A DNA stretch of 39,401 nt from Alcaligenaceae bacterium CGII-47 (GCA_019166125.1 JAHTBO010000015.1:1-39401), one strand, 5' to 3'. Positions 1 to 8,282 are shown, counted from the first letter of the stretch. Numbers and translations: made by a program. The notes: generated by a model not told the origin, from the letters alone.

Positions 1-435
1 GACGGTGATGTCGGTATCCTCTAGCCCCAGGTGAATCGCTGGAATCGTGAGGTTGTCATCAAAGCGCAGATTCTCGCGCTGGGCATGCATCCGGTGCCCA
101 CGCTGATTCAGTCCGCGAAAAATCGCCTCGGCGACCTCGGGATTGCCCTTGACCTGATAGTTTGGACTACCCAACCACTCTTTGTACCACTCATAAGGTC
201 CCGAATGCACCGGCGCCATGCCGATGAGGAAATCGGGGTAGGTGCGCGGGCGACTATTCGCCAGATGATCATTACCCACAACAATCAATACGTCGGGACG
301 CGCCGCCAACAGGGCCTCACGCAGTTGGCCATACATGTCATGGACAACCTTTTGGATGTCTTCGGGTGCTGCATCGAGCAACCCGATCAGGCCTGGTGCG
401 TGGGGCACACCGGCGGCAAAAACGAGTTCAGCCAT
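1..435 (-). CDS. LigB-type class III extradiol ring-cleavage dioxygenase (partial, C-terminus off left edge)
   Basis: The 145 visible N-terminal residues read MAELVFAAGVPHAPG at the start, then VVGNDH near residue 49 and FDDNLTIP near residue 127. These match the His-bearing motifs of the LigB superfamily of non-haem iron extradiol dioxygenases, which open catecholic rings in the cytoplasm. The GVPHAP and GNDH histidines are the expected metal or active-site positions. The start ATG at 435 has an AGGAG box seven bases upstream. It lies 34 bp downstream of the cupin-reductase fusion on the same strand, so the two are probably one operon with ring hydroxylation followed by cleavage. The reading frame is open to base 1. 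Family assignment is confident; the substrate (protocatechuate-, gallate- or homoprotocatechuate-like) is unknown. Confidence 0.85.
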   Translation of the reverse strand, partial: MAELVFAAGVPHAPGLIGLLDAAPEDIQKVVHDMYGQLREALLAARPDVLIVVGNDHLANSRPRTYPDFLIGMAPVHSGPYEWYKEWLGSPNYQVKGNPEVAEAIFRGLNQRGHRMHAQRENLRFDDNLTIPAIHLGLEDTDITV

Positions 436-469
436 TTTTATTCTCCTCAGAGTATCGAGCGGATCTGCA

Positions 470-1849
470 TCACAGATCAAGGACAAGCCGCTCAGATTTG
501 GCCCGCGAAACGCAGACCATCATGCTGCGACCATCCTGCTGCTCCTGGGGAGTCAGGCAGTAATCGCGATGATCAATTGCACCTTCGCACACGCCCGTCT
601 CGCAGGTGCGGCAGGTCCCTTCACGGCATGAGCTGACCACGGGAATCCCGTTAGCCTCCAGAATGTCGAGCACGCTCTTATCCCGGGGTACCTCGAGCGT
701 ACGTCCGCTCTTGCGCAGCTCAATCATGAATGTTTTTTCGTTTCCAGGAAGCGGGTTCATATCGTTCGTGGGCGCGGCAAAATATTCGAAATGCACCGTG
801 TTGGGATCACGGTGGCTGGCTGCCGCCTTTACCGTTTCCATCATGGCGGCAGGGCCGCAACAGTAGACATGTTCGCCTTGCGGCGCCTGTGCGAGCCATG
901 GTGTCGGGTCAAAGTAGCACCCGGCCAGATCGTCCGCATGCAGGTGTACGAACTGGCCATCCATGTCATGCAGCGTCTCCAGGAAGGCGGCACGCTGCGC
1001 GCTGCGCACGGCGTAGACCAGCCGCCAGGGACGTCCGTTAGCCTGGCACCAGCGGATCATAGCGAGGATGGGCGTGATGCCGATTCCCCCCGCCAGGAAC
1101 AGATATTGCTTTGCTGTTGTGTTTAGCGGGAAGCCATTGCGTGGGCTGCTGGTGCGCAGCATCGTGCCACGGCGCAGATGCTGATGGATGAACAATGATC
1201 CGCCCCGGCTTTGTGCTGCGCGCGCCACACCGATCACATAGCGACTACGCTCACGCCAGTCACTAGAGATGGAGTAGTGTCGGTGCAAACCGTTGGGCAG
1301 ATCGATGGCCAAATGGGCGCCCGGCTCGAACGCAGGCAGTTCGGCGCCGCCAGGTGCGCGTAATTCAACTTGAATAACGTCGCGCGCCTCGGCCTGCACA
1401 TCGGTCACTTCGAGTTGTAATTGGCCAGCTGCCAGCGCCACAGGTGTAGTGCTTGAGGTGCCGTTGGCGGCTTGACTCAATGCGCTGCCCTCTGATGGGC
1501 CATGACCTGCTGCGCCTGGAATCCCCGGGGTCTTGATAAAGAGCAGCACCAGGCGGCTGTCGGGTGCCGCAACCAGGCCGTGTCTGATCCCTGCTGGAAT
1601 ATAAATCATGCTCGAGGGCACCACCGCGTGTTTTTCTTCACCAATAGTGATTTCGCCATACCCTTCGAGGACGACCCAGATTTCATCCTGTACAGGATGA
1701 TGATGCGTGGCCGTCACCTGACCCGGCTCATAGCAGACAATTTCCGACACAAACGCAGGAACCTTGAACAGCGGCTTACGCATCCGCAATTTAGGGTCGT
1801 ATTCAATCAGATCATTGAGAACGAATTGCTGCATGAGTTGCGTATCCAT
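470..1849 (-). CDS. Cupin domain fused to phthalate-dioxygenase-reductase-type FMN/NAD(P)H/2Fe-2S oxidoreductase
   Basis: The protein has 459 residues in one open frame. Residues about 1-115 form a single cupin with a TATHHHPVQDEIW metal motif and a second-motif segment IPAGIRHGL. Residues about 140-235 are a ferredoxin-reductase flavin domain with RHYSISSDW. Residues about 240-360 form the nucleotide-binding domain with LAGGIGITPIL and CCGPAAMM. Residues about 370-459 are a plant-type 2Fe-2S ferredoxin with CREGTCRTC and a distal CVSRA cysteine. This C-terminal layout is that of the reductases that feed electrons to Rieske or vanillate-type oxygenases. The oxygenase component is not in view and may lie beyond the left edge. 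The N-terminal cupin is an unusual addition. The start ATG at 1849 has an AAGG box. A LysR gene diverges from it. Confidence 0.88.
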   Translation of the reverse strand: MDTQLMQQFVLNDLIEYDPKLRMRKPLFKVPAFVSEIVCYEPGQVTATHHHPVQDEIWVVLEGYGEITIGEEKHAVVPSSMIYIPAGIRHGLVAAPDSRLVLLFIKTPGIPGAAGHGPSEGSALSQAANGTSSTTPVALAAGQLQLEVTDVQAEARDVIQVELRAPGGAELPAFEPGAHLAIDLPNGLHRHYSISSDWRERSRYVIGVARAAQSRGGSLFIHQHLRRGTMLRTSSPRNGFPLNTTAKQYLFLAGGIGITPILAMIRWCQANGRPWRLVYAVRSAQRAAFLETLHDMDGQFVHLHADDLAGCYFDPTPWLAQAPQGEHVYCCGPAAMMETVKAAASHRDPNTVHFEYFAAPTNDMNPLPGNEKTFMIELRKSGRTLEVPRDKSVLDILEANGIPVVSSCREGTCRTCETGVCEGAIDHRDYCLTPQEQQDGRSMMVCVSRAKSERLVLDL

Positions 1850-1966
1850 GTCTGTACCTTTATCCGATTTTAGAAATTAGATTGCTTTGGGGTAGACTGT
1901 AGATAAAGCCTTCCGCATGCACTAGACCTAAAAAATGAACGGGCTGTTCAGCAGGATGTACACCCC

Positions 1967-2893
1967 ATGGGTAAAGCCAGGACCAGCGATCTGATTGACC
2001 TGTGCCTTGTCGTCCAATATGGCGGCATCAGCGCGGCAGCTCGCGCTGTTAATCGACCGAAATCCAGCCTCAGTCTGGCGATCCGACGGCTGGAGGACGA
2101 CCTGGCGGTACGCCTCATGGATCGTTCAAAGCATAATTTTCAGCTGACTGAACGGGGGCTAAGCCTGCACGAGAGCATCGGCCCGTTGCTGGCGCAGCTC
2201 GACCACATCACCTCGGATTTCAGCGCATCCAGCGGTCAGGCCAGGGGCTCGCTGCGTATTGCTGCGCCTTACGAGTTTGGTGCCCACCATCTGGCCCCCA
2301 TTGTCAAGAATCTGGTGGCACGTAACCCGCAGATAGTTGTGTCCCTGGATGTGCAGTACGCACCAGTCAGAGAGCTTTTTGGTAGCGGTTACGATGTCGC
2401 CTTTGTTATGGCCAATGGTGACCTGAGCGACCCCGGCCTGGTTTCATGCCGGGTATTTATGCTCAAGCGCGCCTTGTTTGCTGCACCTGGATTTCTGGAT
2501 AAATATCCAAATCTGCATACCCCCTCAGACCTCCTGGGTGTGCCCTTGATTGCGTCGCCCCAAGAGGCGCAATGGCAATTCACCGGCCCCGAGCGTCAGG
2601 CGATCAATATTCCGATACCGAATTCCCATTTTATGAGCTCGAATGCTGACGTCCGTCGGCAAGCAGCGCTTGATGGCTTGGGTGTGATACGGGTGGTGGC
2701 TTCTTTTTGCGATGAAGCCGTTCGTTCGAATCAATTACGTCGCGTATTGCCTGACTTTGCTTGTGCGCCATTGCGTGTGTACGCCGTCATCGATGAGCGA
2801 CGGCTGATGCCAGCGACGGTAAAAGCTCTGTTTGATGAGCTTGAGCTGACCGCGCCGGATCTGTTCATCGAAGAACATCATCTGCATTGCTGA
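1967..2893 (+). CDS. LysR-family transcriptional regulator
   Basis: The protein has 308 residues, the normal LysR length. The N-terminal winged helix-turn-helix covers about residues 7-66 and includes GGISAAARAVNRPKSSLSLAIRRLE in two parts (recognition helix PKSSLSLAIRRLE) followed by TERGLSLHE. The rest is a periplasmic-binding-like effector domain with RGSLRIAAPYEFG at its start. Unlike most LysRs the first residues read DLIDLCLVVQYGG, so the usual LxxFxxV pattern is a little relaxed. It is divergent from the cupin-reductase/LigB operon with about 117 bp between the start codons, the classic arrangement for a LysR activator of an aromatic catabolic operon. AGGA precedes the ATG at a nine-base gap. 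Effector and target are inferred only. Confidence 0.92.
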   Translation: MGKARTSDLIDLCLVVQYGGISAAARAVNRPKSSLSLAIRRLEDDLAVRLMDRSKHNFQLTERGLSLHESIGPLLAQLDHITSDFSASSGQARGSLRIAAPYEFGAHHLAPIVKNLVARNPQIVVSLDVQYAPVRELFGSGYDVAFVMANGDLSDPGLVSCRVFMLKRALFAAPGFLDKYPNLHTPSDLLGVPLIASPQEAQWQFTGPERQAINIPIPNSHFMSSNADVRRQAALDGLGVIRVVASFCDEAVRSNQLRRVLPDFACAPLRVYAVIDERRLMPATVKALFDELELTAPDLFIEEHHLHC

Positions 2894-2977
2894 TCGGGTG
2901 CCAAGTCATGATGATCAGCAACGGAGCAGGAATGAAAATTGCTGGCCTTATGTTCCTGAACGAAAAAAGGAGCGGAT

Positions 2978-3508
2978 ATGGCTTGGCAAGCGTTGTTTGG
3001 AGAAAAATCCACCACGAAGCTCGCCGCAGTCTTCGATACCGAAGAGCAGATGAATGGTGTGATGGCGGCGTTAAGCGCGGGTGCCCAGTTGTTGCCAGCC
3101 CAGATACGGGTTGTGCGCCCGGGGGAACACGACTTTGGTCGTAAGCTAGAGCCCGAAGGACGAGGCATCGTGCGTACTGCAGTCAGAGCGCACATTATTC
3201 TTGGCCTGGCGGGCCTAGTCATCGGATTTTTAGTTTGGTTAATGTTTTTTCTCTCAGGCGTTGGGGCGATTGTTTCGTCTCCAGCCCTGAGTGTCGGTGC
3301 ATTTTTGTTTTTTGGCGTGATTGCAGGACTGCTTCTTGGAGGGCTGGTCACTGCGCGGCCGGATCACATGCTGGTTATCCAGCATGTACGCACTGCGGCT
3401 GAACAAGGGAATTGGTCGCTGGTGATCCACCCAATGACGCCTCAGCAATGCGATGCTGCACTGCGCATCCTTGAGGAGGCGGGCGCGCAAGCTGTACGCT
3501 CAATATAG
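2978..3508 (+). CDS. Small membrane protein of unknown function
   Basis: This is a 176-residue protein with a clear AGGAG ribosome-binding site six bases before the ATG. Residues about 1-60 look soluble (FDTEEQMNGVMAAL) and are followed by two hydrophobic segments, about residues 68-93 (HIILGLAGLVIGFLVWLMFF) and 100-125, separated by a short loop. A soluble tail of about 50 residues ends in EEAGAQAVRSI. The soluble ends together resemble a split ferredoxin-like half domain interrupted by the membrane hairpin, a pattern seen in general-stress membrane proteins, but I do not recognise a named family. It stands alone between the LysR gene and a lipoprotein gene. Coding is well supported by the RBS and membrane topology. 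Confidence 0.75.
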   Translation: MAWQALFGEKSTTKLAAVFDTEEQMNGVMAALSAGAQLLPAQIRVVRPGEHDFGRKLEPEGRGIVRTAVRAHIILGLAGLVIGFLVWLMFFLSGVGAIVSSPALSVGAFLFFGVIAGLLLGGLVTARPDHMLVIQHVRTAAEQGNWSLVIHPMTPQQCDAALRILEEAGAQAVRSI

Positions 3509-3540
3509 TTGGGAAAATAATCGGACTGGCTTCGGCCCCC

Positions 3541-3554
3541 CCCGTGTTCACGGG
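3541..3554. repeat. Perfect GC-rich hairpin (CCCGTG-TT-CACGGG)
   Basis: Six-base perfect arms with a two-base centre sit 33 bp after the stop of the membrane-protein gene. No T-tract follows, so this is not a canonical intrinsic terminator, but it could protect the 3' end or act with another factor. Confidence 0.4.
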
Positions 3555-3599
3555 ATGGGCGGGACCTGTAAAAATAAGTAAATTTGATCCGCTTCTCGT

Positions 3600-3629
3600 A
3601 CCCTGAGACGCCTGTTGGCGGCTCAGGGT
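3600..3629. repeat. Long stem-loop before the lipoprotein gene
   Basis: ACCCTGAGACGCC pairs with GGCGGCTCAGGGT across a TGTT loop: 13-base arms with one mismatch. It ends 32 bases before the lipoprotein ATG at 3662 and lacks a following T-run. It is either a terminator-like end for the upstream gene or a structured 5' leader of the lipoprotein mRNA. Confidence 0.5.
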
Positions 3630-3661
3630 CGGTGATATTCAATCATTTAGAGACCGGAATC

Positions 3662-4714
3662 ATGAATTTTATGTTGCGATACTTGACCCCGCTTATATTG
3701 GTCAGCTTTTTGACCGCTTGTTCCACCATTAATTCCAATGAAGGCGTCATGAAGGCCGAGACACGCAAGGGTGGCTTCATGGGCCTGGCGACCAAGGACA
3801 ACATCGAGGTCGAACAAGCAAGGGAGTTCGCCGGTGTTAATAAGGTTGTTATCGGTGGCTTTAAGGTAGGCTTTAACGACAGCAAAAAGCTCCAACAAAA
3901 GAAATCAGGCATGTTTCAGTCTAGTTCGTCCCAAACTGGCTTGGTAAAGCTCGATGGCGTCGATCAGACTACCCGCCAACAGATCACTGATGATATGTAC
4001 GATAATTTTGTACAGACATTGACGACAAGCGGCTACCAGGTGGTCTCTCGTGATGAACTGACTGGCAGCCCACTCTATAAGGAAGTCAAGGAAGTTGATT
4101 TCCCCTATGAGGATGATGACTCCGGTATGTTTTCCTCATATGGCGTAGGCTATTTTTATTCCCCTAGCCAGATTGGCCCCAAGCAGCCACTCTTTTTCGG
4201 TGAACTCAAGAACCCGGGCATGTTCGGTGGATTTTCAGGGATGGGAATCATGAATATTGCTGGTAAGTTTACCGAGGCGTCGGGCGCCAGGATCATCTAT
4301 GTATCTTATATCGTTGATTTTGCCGGTGCGACCAGCGGCGATTTCTTCTCTGCCCCCCTGCAGATCGGCCAGGTGATGGCTGTTAATTCCGCGATTTTAG
4401 GTATCGGTAAAGGCGGGACGGGCGTCCAGTTGGCCGCGACTGGGCAACTTAAGCTGGGACAACCCGTTGCCTCGGAAATCGAGTTCGCGAAAATCCAAGA
4501 CAATACGAATGAGCTGGAAGCGGGCGCCGTGATGGCAGTCAATGTGGCGACCGGGTTTCTGTCTGGAGGTTTAGCGGGTGCGCTCAGAAGCTCGGGGAAC
4601 CAGACTAAAGAGTATGTTTTTATAGCGGATCAGACTAAATACGCAGATGCTGCTCGGGATGCACTCACAAAAACCAATGCTCTGCTGACCGAGAAGCTGG
4701 TTCAGCTACGCTGA
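3662..4714 (+). CDS. Putative outer-membrane/periplasmic lipoprotein, function unknown
   Basis: I choose the ATG at 3662 because it begins a textbook lipoprotein signal peptide, MNFMLRYLTPLILVSFLTAC, with lipobox LTAC and Cys20 as the lipidation site. An in-frame start 78 bp upstream would overlap the stem-loop and spoil the signal. The mature protein is about 330 residues and has no motif I recognise. It contains glycine-rich hydrophobic stretches (SAILGIGKGGTGVQL; VNVATGFLSGGLAGAL) and segments resembling an envelope beta-rich domain (NKVVIGGFKVGFND). The residue after Cys20 is Ser, not Asp, so Lol sorting to the outer membrane is expected. It is convergent with the next gene. Confidence 0.85.
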   Translation: MNFMLRYLTPLILVSFLTACSTINSNEGVMKAETRKGGFMGLATKDNIEVEQAREFAGVNKVVIGGFKVGFNDSKKLQQKKSGMFQSSSSQTGLVKLDGVDQTTRQQITDDMYDNFVQTLTTSGYQVVSRDELTGSPLYKEVKEVDFPYEDDDSGMFSSYGVGYFYSPSQIGPKQPLFFGELKNPGMFGGFSGMGIMNIAGKFTEASGARIIYVSYIVDFAGATSGDFFSAPLQIGQVMAVNSAILGIGKGGTGVQLAATGQLKLGQPVASEIEFAKIQDNTNELEAGAVMAVNVATGFLSGGLAGALRSSGNQTKEYVFIADQTKYADAARDALTKTNALLTEKLVQLR

Positions 4715-4744
4715 TATCTATCGGGTATGACGATCATCCAACGC

Positions 4745-5212
4745 CTATTGGACAAGCAAGTCGTCGCGAATCGTCGTCATGATTCGGCAAAACTCGATGG
4801 CTGACAAGGACGTGGTCGCAGGCTCTGGACCATCACCGGTTATATGCTGAATCGTAAGTCCGGCTGTGGATCGCAGCACATGCTGCAGGCCTTCATTCTG
4901 AGCAAATCGAGCGCGCAAGGCGCGCTCGATTAAACGCTGGTGTTCGGTAGATCCATAGTCGACACGTTGACCGCCCCAGTATGCACCCCGACGGTCGGCC
5001 TCGCGGCCTAAAGCCTTGGCCTCCCAGCCTGCGGACACAAAGGCGCGATCCCGGTTCGCAACACCCTCTGGGTACTTGATGCCTTGAATGAAGCCCTCGA
5101 TTGAGGCCAGCAAGATGCCATCAAGTACAAAAGGCGACAGCGTAAAATTCGACAGTGCAACACCACGCCAGTCATCGGAGGTAAACGCAATATTGATGGT
5201 GGTGACGTTCAT
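4745..5212 (-). CDS. Hypothetical protein, possibly NADAR/YbiA-like
   Basis: This is 155 residues from the ATG at 5212, which has an AAGG box seven bases upstream. A TTG start 42 bp further up is open but has no better signal. The central and C-terminal parts (RAFVSAGWEAKALG, YGSTEHQRLIERALRARF, NEGLQHVLRSTAGLTIQH) recall the pattern of the NADAR/YbiA fold, in which an Ala-Lys-rich helix precedes a KF-x-N-x-x-L-x-x-x-L-x-x-T segment; members hydrolyse N-glycosidic bonds of riboflavin intermediates or ADP-ribose. The similarity is partial and by eye only, so the function is a weak suggestion. It lies 53 bp downstream of the yghU gene on the same strand and may share its transcript. Confidence 0.6.
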   Translation of the reverse strand: MNVTTINIAFTSDDWRGVALSNFTLSPFVLDGILLASIEGFIQGIKYPEGVANRDRAFVSAGWEAKALGREADRRGAYWGGQRVDYGSTEHQRLIERALRARFAQNEGLQHVLRSTAGLTIQHITGDGPEPATTSLSAIEFCRIMTTIRDDLLVQ

Positions 5213-5265
5213 GGTTGACCTTGTGCAAGTAAGACGCAGGTATCGTCGATTCAAGGATCGCTTAA

Positions 5266-6114
5266 CTACACATCGAGATCAGATGCCTGATGGCGTTCAG
5301 GCAGGAATTTATCGGCGGGATCGTCCGAGGTGCGGTTCACGCGCAGCCCGCGCTGGACGGCACGCCGTTCACCGATTGTTTTGGCCCAGCGCTGTACGTG
5401 CGTGTAGTCCTGAACCGACAGGAATTCCGCCGCCCCATAGAGTTCACCCAGCACGAGTCGACCATACCAGGGCCAGATTGCCATGTCTGCAATGGTGTAA
5501 TCGTCCCCCGATATATAAGGATGATCGGCCAGGCGCTGATCCAGCACGTCGAGCTGGCGTTTGGTTTCCATGGCAAATCGGTCAATTGCGTATTCGATCT
5601 TGGTCGGTGCGTAGGCATAAAAATGGCCTAAACCTCCGCCCAGATAGGGGGCGCTGCCAACCTGCCAAAACAGCCAGGATAGGCATTCTGCACGTGCGCC
5701 CGCAGCCTTTGGCAGAAAAACGCCAAACTTTTCGGCCAAATAGGTCAGGATCGCACCGGATTCAAAAACCCGCACGGCAGGGGACGCGCTGTGATCCACC
5801 ATTGCGGGAATTTTGGAATTCGGATTAATGGATACAAAACCACTGCCAAACTGGTCGCCCTTACTAATTCGGATCAGCCAGGCGTCGTATTCCGCTTCGA
5901 TGTGACCCAGGGCTAATAGCTCCTCGAGCATGATGGTGACTTTGATGCCATTGGGCGTGCCCTGGGAATACAGCTGTAGGGGGTGTCGGCCTAAAGGCAG
6001 ATCACACTCGTGCGTCGATCCAGATATTGGGCGGTTGATGCTCTCGAATCGACCGCCACTAGGCTTGTTCCAGACCCAGACCTTGGGCGGCTGATATTCG
6101 GTAGAGTGACTCAT
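5266..6114 (-). CDS. yghU: YghU-type glutathione S-transferase (disulfide-bond oxidoreductase)
   Basis: The protein is 282 residues, the usual length of the Nu-class YghU GSTs rather than the roughly 200 of ordinary GSTs, because of an N-terminal extension (YQPPKVWVWNKPSGGRF). The thioredoxin-like domain begins near residue 43 (HPLQLYSQGTPNGIKVTIML). It contains the NPNSKIPAMVD cis-proline motif and the glutathione-contacting ESGAILTYLAEKFG. The helical domain contains DYTIADMAIWPWYG, typical of the family. These proteins bind two glutathiones and have disulfide reductase and peroxidase activity in the cytoplasm. GGAG lies upstream of the ATG. It diverges from the DUF2058 gene across about 180 bp. 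Confidence 0.93.
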   Translation of the reverse strand: MSHSTEYQPPKVWVWNKPSGGRFESINRPISGSTHECDLPLGRHPLQLYSQGTPNGIKVTIMLEELLALGHIEAEYDAWLIRISKGDQFGSGFVSINPNSKIPAMVDHSASPAVRVFESGAILTYLAEKFGVFLPKAAGARAECLSWLFWQVGSAPYLGGGLGHFYAYAPTKIEYAIDRFAMETKRQLDVLDQRLADHPYISGDDYTIADMAIWPWYGRLVLGELYGAAEFLSVQDYTHVQRWAKTIGERRAVQRGLRVNRTSDDPADKFLPERHQASDLDV

Positions 6115-6293
6115 ATTGGTGTGCTCCTGCTAATCGAATGCTTGCTTGTATCTAATCCGTATTGTCCCCGATTTTCACAAAGATGATTTTTGTGGGGATT
6201 GTTTGCTTCCCGTGCGTGGGGGCCATTCAGTTGAGCCTGGCGCCGCCTGCTGGTAACGTAGCAGCTTATTGTCCTAAACCTACGGAGTAGCAG

Positions 6294-6830
6294 ATGGTCT
6301 CGTTGCAAGAGCAACTTTTAAAAGCAGGGCTGATCGACAATAAAAAAGCCAAACGGGTTAGCCAGGACAAGAGTAAGCAGCAAAAGCTTGAGCGCCGAAC
6401 CGGTCAACAAAGCGTCGATGACGTGCGCGTCGCCGCGCTCGAGGCGCAGCAGAAAAATCGCGAGAGGGCCCGGGAACTCAATGCACAGCGTGATGCCGCA
6501 GCGAGGCAAAAGGCGATCAGCGCACAAATTGCCCAGATGGTGCAGCAAAGCCGCCAGAGCAAGGGCGCGGGCGAGATCGCTTATAACTTTACCTATGGCA
6601 CCAAGATCGAACGTTTGTTTTTGTCGGCAGCGGTCAGGGCGCAGCTTGTGGCCGGACGCCTCGTGATTGTGCGCTTGGACGATACGTTTGAACTTATACC
6701 CAGGATTGTCGCGGATAAGATCGCCGAACGCGATCCCTCACTGCTTGTGCAGGTGAATAAGGCCAGTACTGTGATTGACGAAGACGATCCCTATGCTGCG
6801 TATCAGATCCCCGATGACTTGATGTGGTAG
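6294..6830 (+). CDS. DUF2058 (YaiL-type) protein
   Basis: The 178 residues begin with the family signature MVSLQEQLLKAGLIDNKKAK, followed by a highly charged Lys/Gln/Arg-rich helical stretch (residues about 20-95, probable coiled coil) and a small globular C-terminal part with YNFTYGTKIERLF and a conserved acidic-hydrophobic end (DPYAAYQIPDDLMW). DUF2058 proteins are annotated as nucleoprotein or polynucleotide-associated, but their biochemical role is not established. CGGAG stands seven bases ahead of the ATG. Size and domain order match the family fully, with no sign of decay. Confidence 0.9.
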   Translation: MVSLQEQLLKAGLIDNKKAKRVSQDKSKQQKLERRTGQQSVDDVRVAALEAQQKNRERARELNAQRDAAARQKAISAQIAQMVQQSRQSKGAGEIAYNFTYGTKIERLFLSAAVRAQLVAGRLVIVRLDDTFELIPRIVADKIAERDPSLLVQVNKASTVIDEDDPYAAYQIPDDLMW

Positions 6831-6885
6831 TGTTGTGAAGGGGGTGGCATTGGGTAGAACAGACTGGTTTTAGGGGGGGGCGGCT

Positions 6886-7200
6886 ATGTGTGGTTTGTGT
6901 GGCATTTTGGGCGACGAGGGCCACTGGACTGATTTATGGCCTTTGGCCGATGCGGCCGAGTTGGCGCGTAGGCATCGTAACGAGCGCCTGAGCCGGGTGA
7001 AATGCCTGAATCGGGTGCTGGGTGCGTTTTCGTGCTCGGTGACGGATTGGCAGGGCAGTCAATACTTGCTTAGCACCTTCACTGGCAAGACCGAACTGGT
7101 CGATAACCTGACGCAGCTATGGGCTTGTGTCGAGCGCTTAAGTGGCTGCCAAGTGGATCCCCTGTCCGTAAGGGTACGAGATCGCTTGCGCGCATCATGA
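6886..7200 (+). CDS. Small Cys-rich protein coupled to CobW GTPase
   Basis: The 104 residues begin MCGLCGILGDEGHW. There are six cysteines, at positions 2, 5, 40, 50, 81 and 88, the first two as a CxxC, plus several histidines. The stop overlaps the start of the following CobW-family gene as ATGA, so translation is coupled. The ATG follows an unusual seven-G run that must serve as the ribosome-binding site. I do not recognise a named family. The cysteine pattern and strict coupling suggest a metal-binding client or partner of the GTPase, but this is inference. Confidence 0.7.
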   Translation: MCGLCGILGDEGHWTDLWPLADAAELARRHRNERLSRVKCLNRVLGAFSCSVTDWQGSQYLLSTFTGKTELVDNLTQLWACVERLSGCQVDPLSVRVRDRLRAS

Positions 7201-8282
7201 CGCCTGCACCGCTCACTGATCGTCGAATCCCCATCAATGTCCTGACGGGGTTTCTGGGCAGCGGCAAAACCAGTCTGCTCAGGCGCCTGCTGCATAGTGA
7301 TACGCTGGCCCACTGCGCGGTGCTGATCAATGAGCTCGGTGAGGTGGGGCTGGATTATGAACTGCTCGATCATATCGATCAGGAAACGGTTGTACTGCAA
7401 AACGGATGCATATGCTGTGGTATCCGCGATGATCTGGAACGCGCCCTGCTCAGCCTGCACGAGCGCCGTGACCAAGGGATACTCCCCCCATTTGATCGGG
7501 TCATCATCGAGACCACGGGCCTTGCCGATCCGGTGCCTGTTTTGAACACTGTCATCATCGATCCAATACTGCGGCATCATTTCCGTATTGGTACGGTCGT
7601 GGCCACGGTCGATAGCGTCAATGGCTTGTGGCAGCTTAAAAATCAGCCTGAATCGGTTAAACAAGCAGCCATTGCGGACCGCTTGGTTCTGACTAAGGCT
7701 GATTTGGTTGATGCCTCGCAGGTTGATGCCTTGCGCACAGCACTGATCCGCATCAATCCGACGGCGCGTCTATTGGTTTCACACAATGATGCCGGGGCCG
7801 CCGACGTCTTGATGGAACAGGACACGAGCGCGGCAAGCCGGCAAGACGAGGTGCTGCAATGGTTTTATCATTCGCCTGAAAAGTCATTCAACACCGCGCG
7901 TACTGAGCCGCTATTCGGCGCTGCTGGTCGGCGCCTGGGACCGGTGCATAGAGCAGGGATCAGCACGGTGTCTTTGGTGTTCGAGCAGCCGCTGGACTGG
8001 ATTGCGTTCGGTGTCTGGTTCAGCATGCTTTTACATAGTCATGGCGACAGAATTTTGCGTATCAAGGGCATTCTGGACATCGCAGGTTCCGAGCGACCTA
8101 CTGTTGTGCATGGCGTGCAGCATCTTATGCACCCGCCCTCGCACCTCAACACCTGGCCCAGCAGTGACCGCCGTTCGCGCCTGGTGCTGATCGGTCACCT
8201 ACCGCCTCGGGATGACTTGCTCGAGTCGCTCGAGCTATTCGGTATGCCGGCGCACTTGCTGCAGGATACCGCTGTTTCTTAA
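7197..8282 (+). CDS. CobW/COG0523-family metal-chaperone GTPase
   Basis: The protein has 361 residues from the ATG at 7197, which overlaps the previous stop. In order: Walker A GFLGSGKT at residues 18-25, the diagnostic metal-binding CICC at 71-74, IETTGLADP (Walker B/G3 region), and LTKADLV for guanine recognition. A CobW C-terminal domain begins near residue 245 and contains IAFGVWFSMLLHSHGDRILRIKG in two parts. COG0523 GTPases insert or deliver metals (zinc, cobalt, iron, manganese) to client proteins in the cytoplasm. No Zur-like site or cobalamin gene is visible here, so the metal is unassigned. A strong palindrome follows the stop. Confidence 0.93.
   Translation: MTPAPLTDRRIPINVLTGFLGSGKTSLLRRLLHSDTLAHCAVLINELGEVGLDYELLDHIDQETVVLQNGCICCGIRDDLERALLSLHERRDQGILPPFDRVIIETTGLADPVPVLNTVIIDPILRHHFRIGTVVATVDSVNGLWQLKNQPESVKQAAIADRLVLTKADLVDASQVDALRTALIRINPTARLLVSHNDAGAADVLMEQDTSAASRQDEVLQWFYHSPEKSFNTARTEPLFGAAGRRLGPVHRAGISTVSLVFEQPLDWIAFGVWFSMLLHSHGDRILRIKGILDIAGSERPTVVHGVQHLMHPPSHLNTWPSSDRRSRLVLIGHLPPRDDLLESLELFGMPAHLLQDTAVS

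Noticed and set aside
31-866. Several plus-strand open frames (up to 201 codons)
   Set aside because: They are antisense to the LigB and cupin-reductase genes, lack ribosome-binding sites and show no family motifs.
5088-5828. A 246-codon plus-strand open frame
   Set aside because: Antisense to yghU and its neighbour; Arg/Pro-rich composition typical of a shadow frame.
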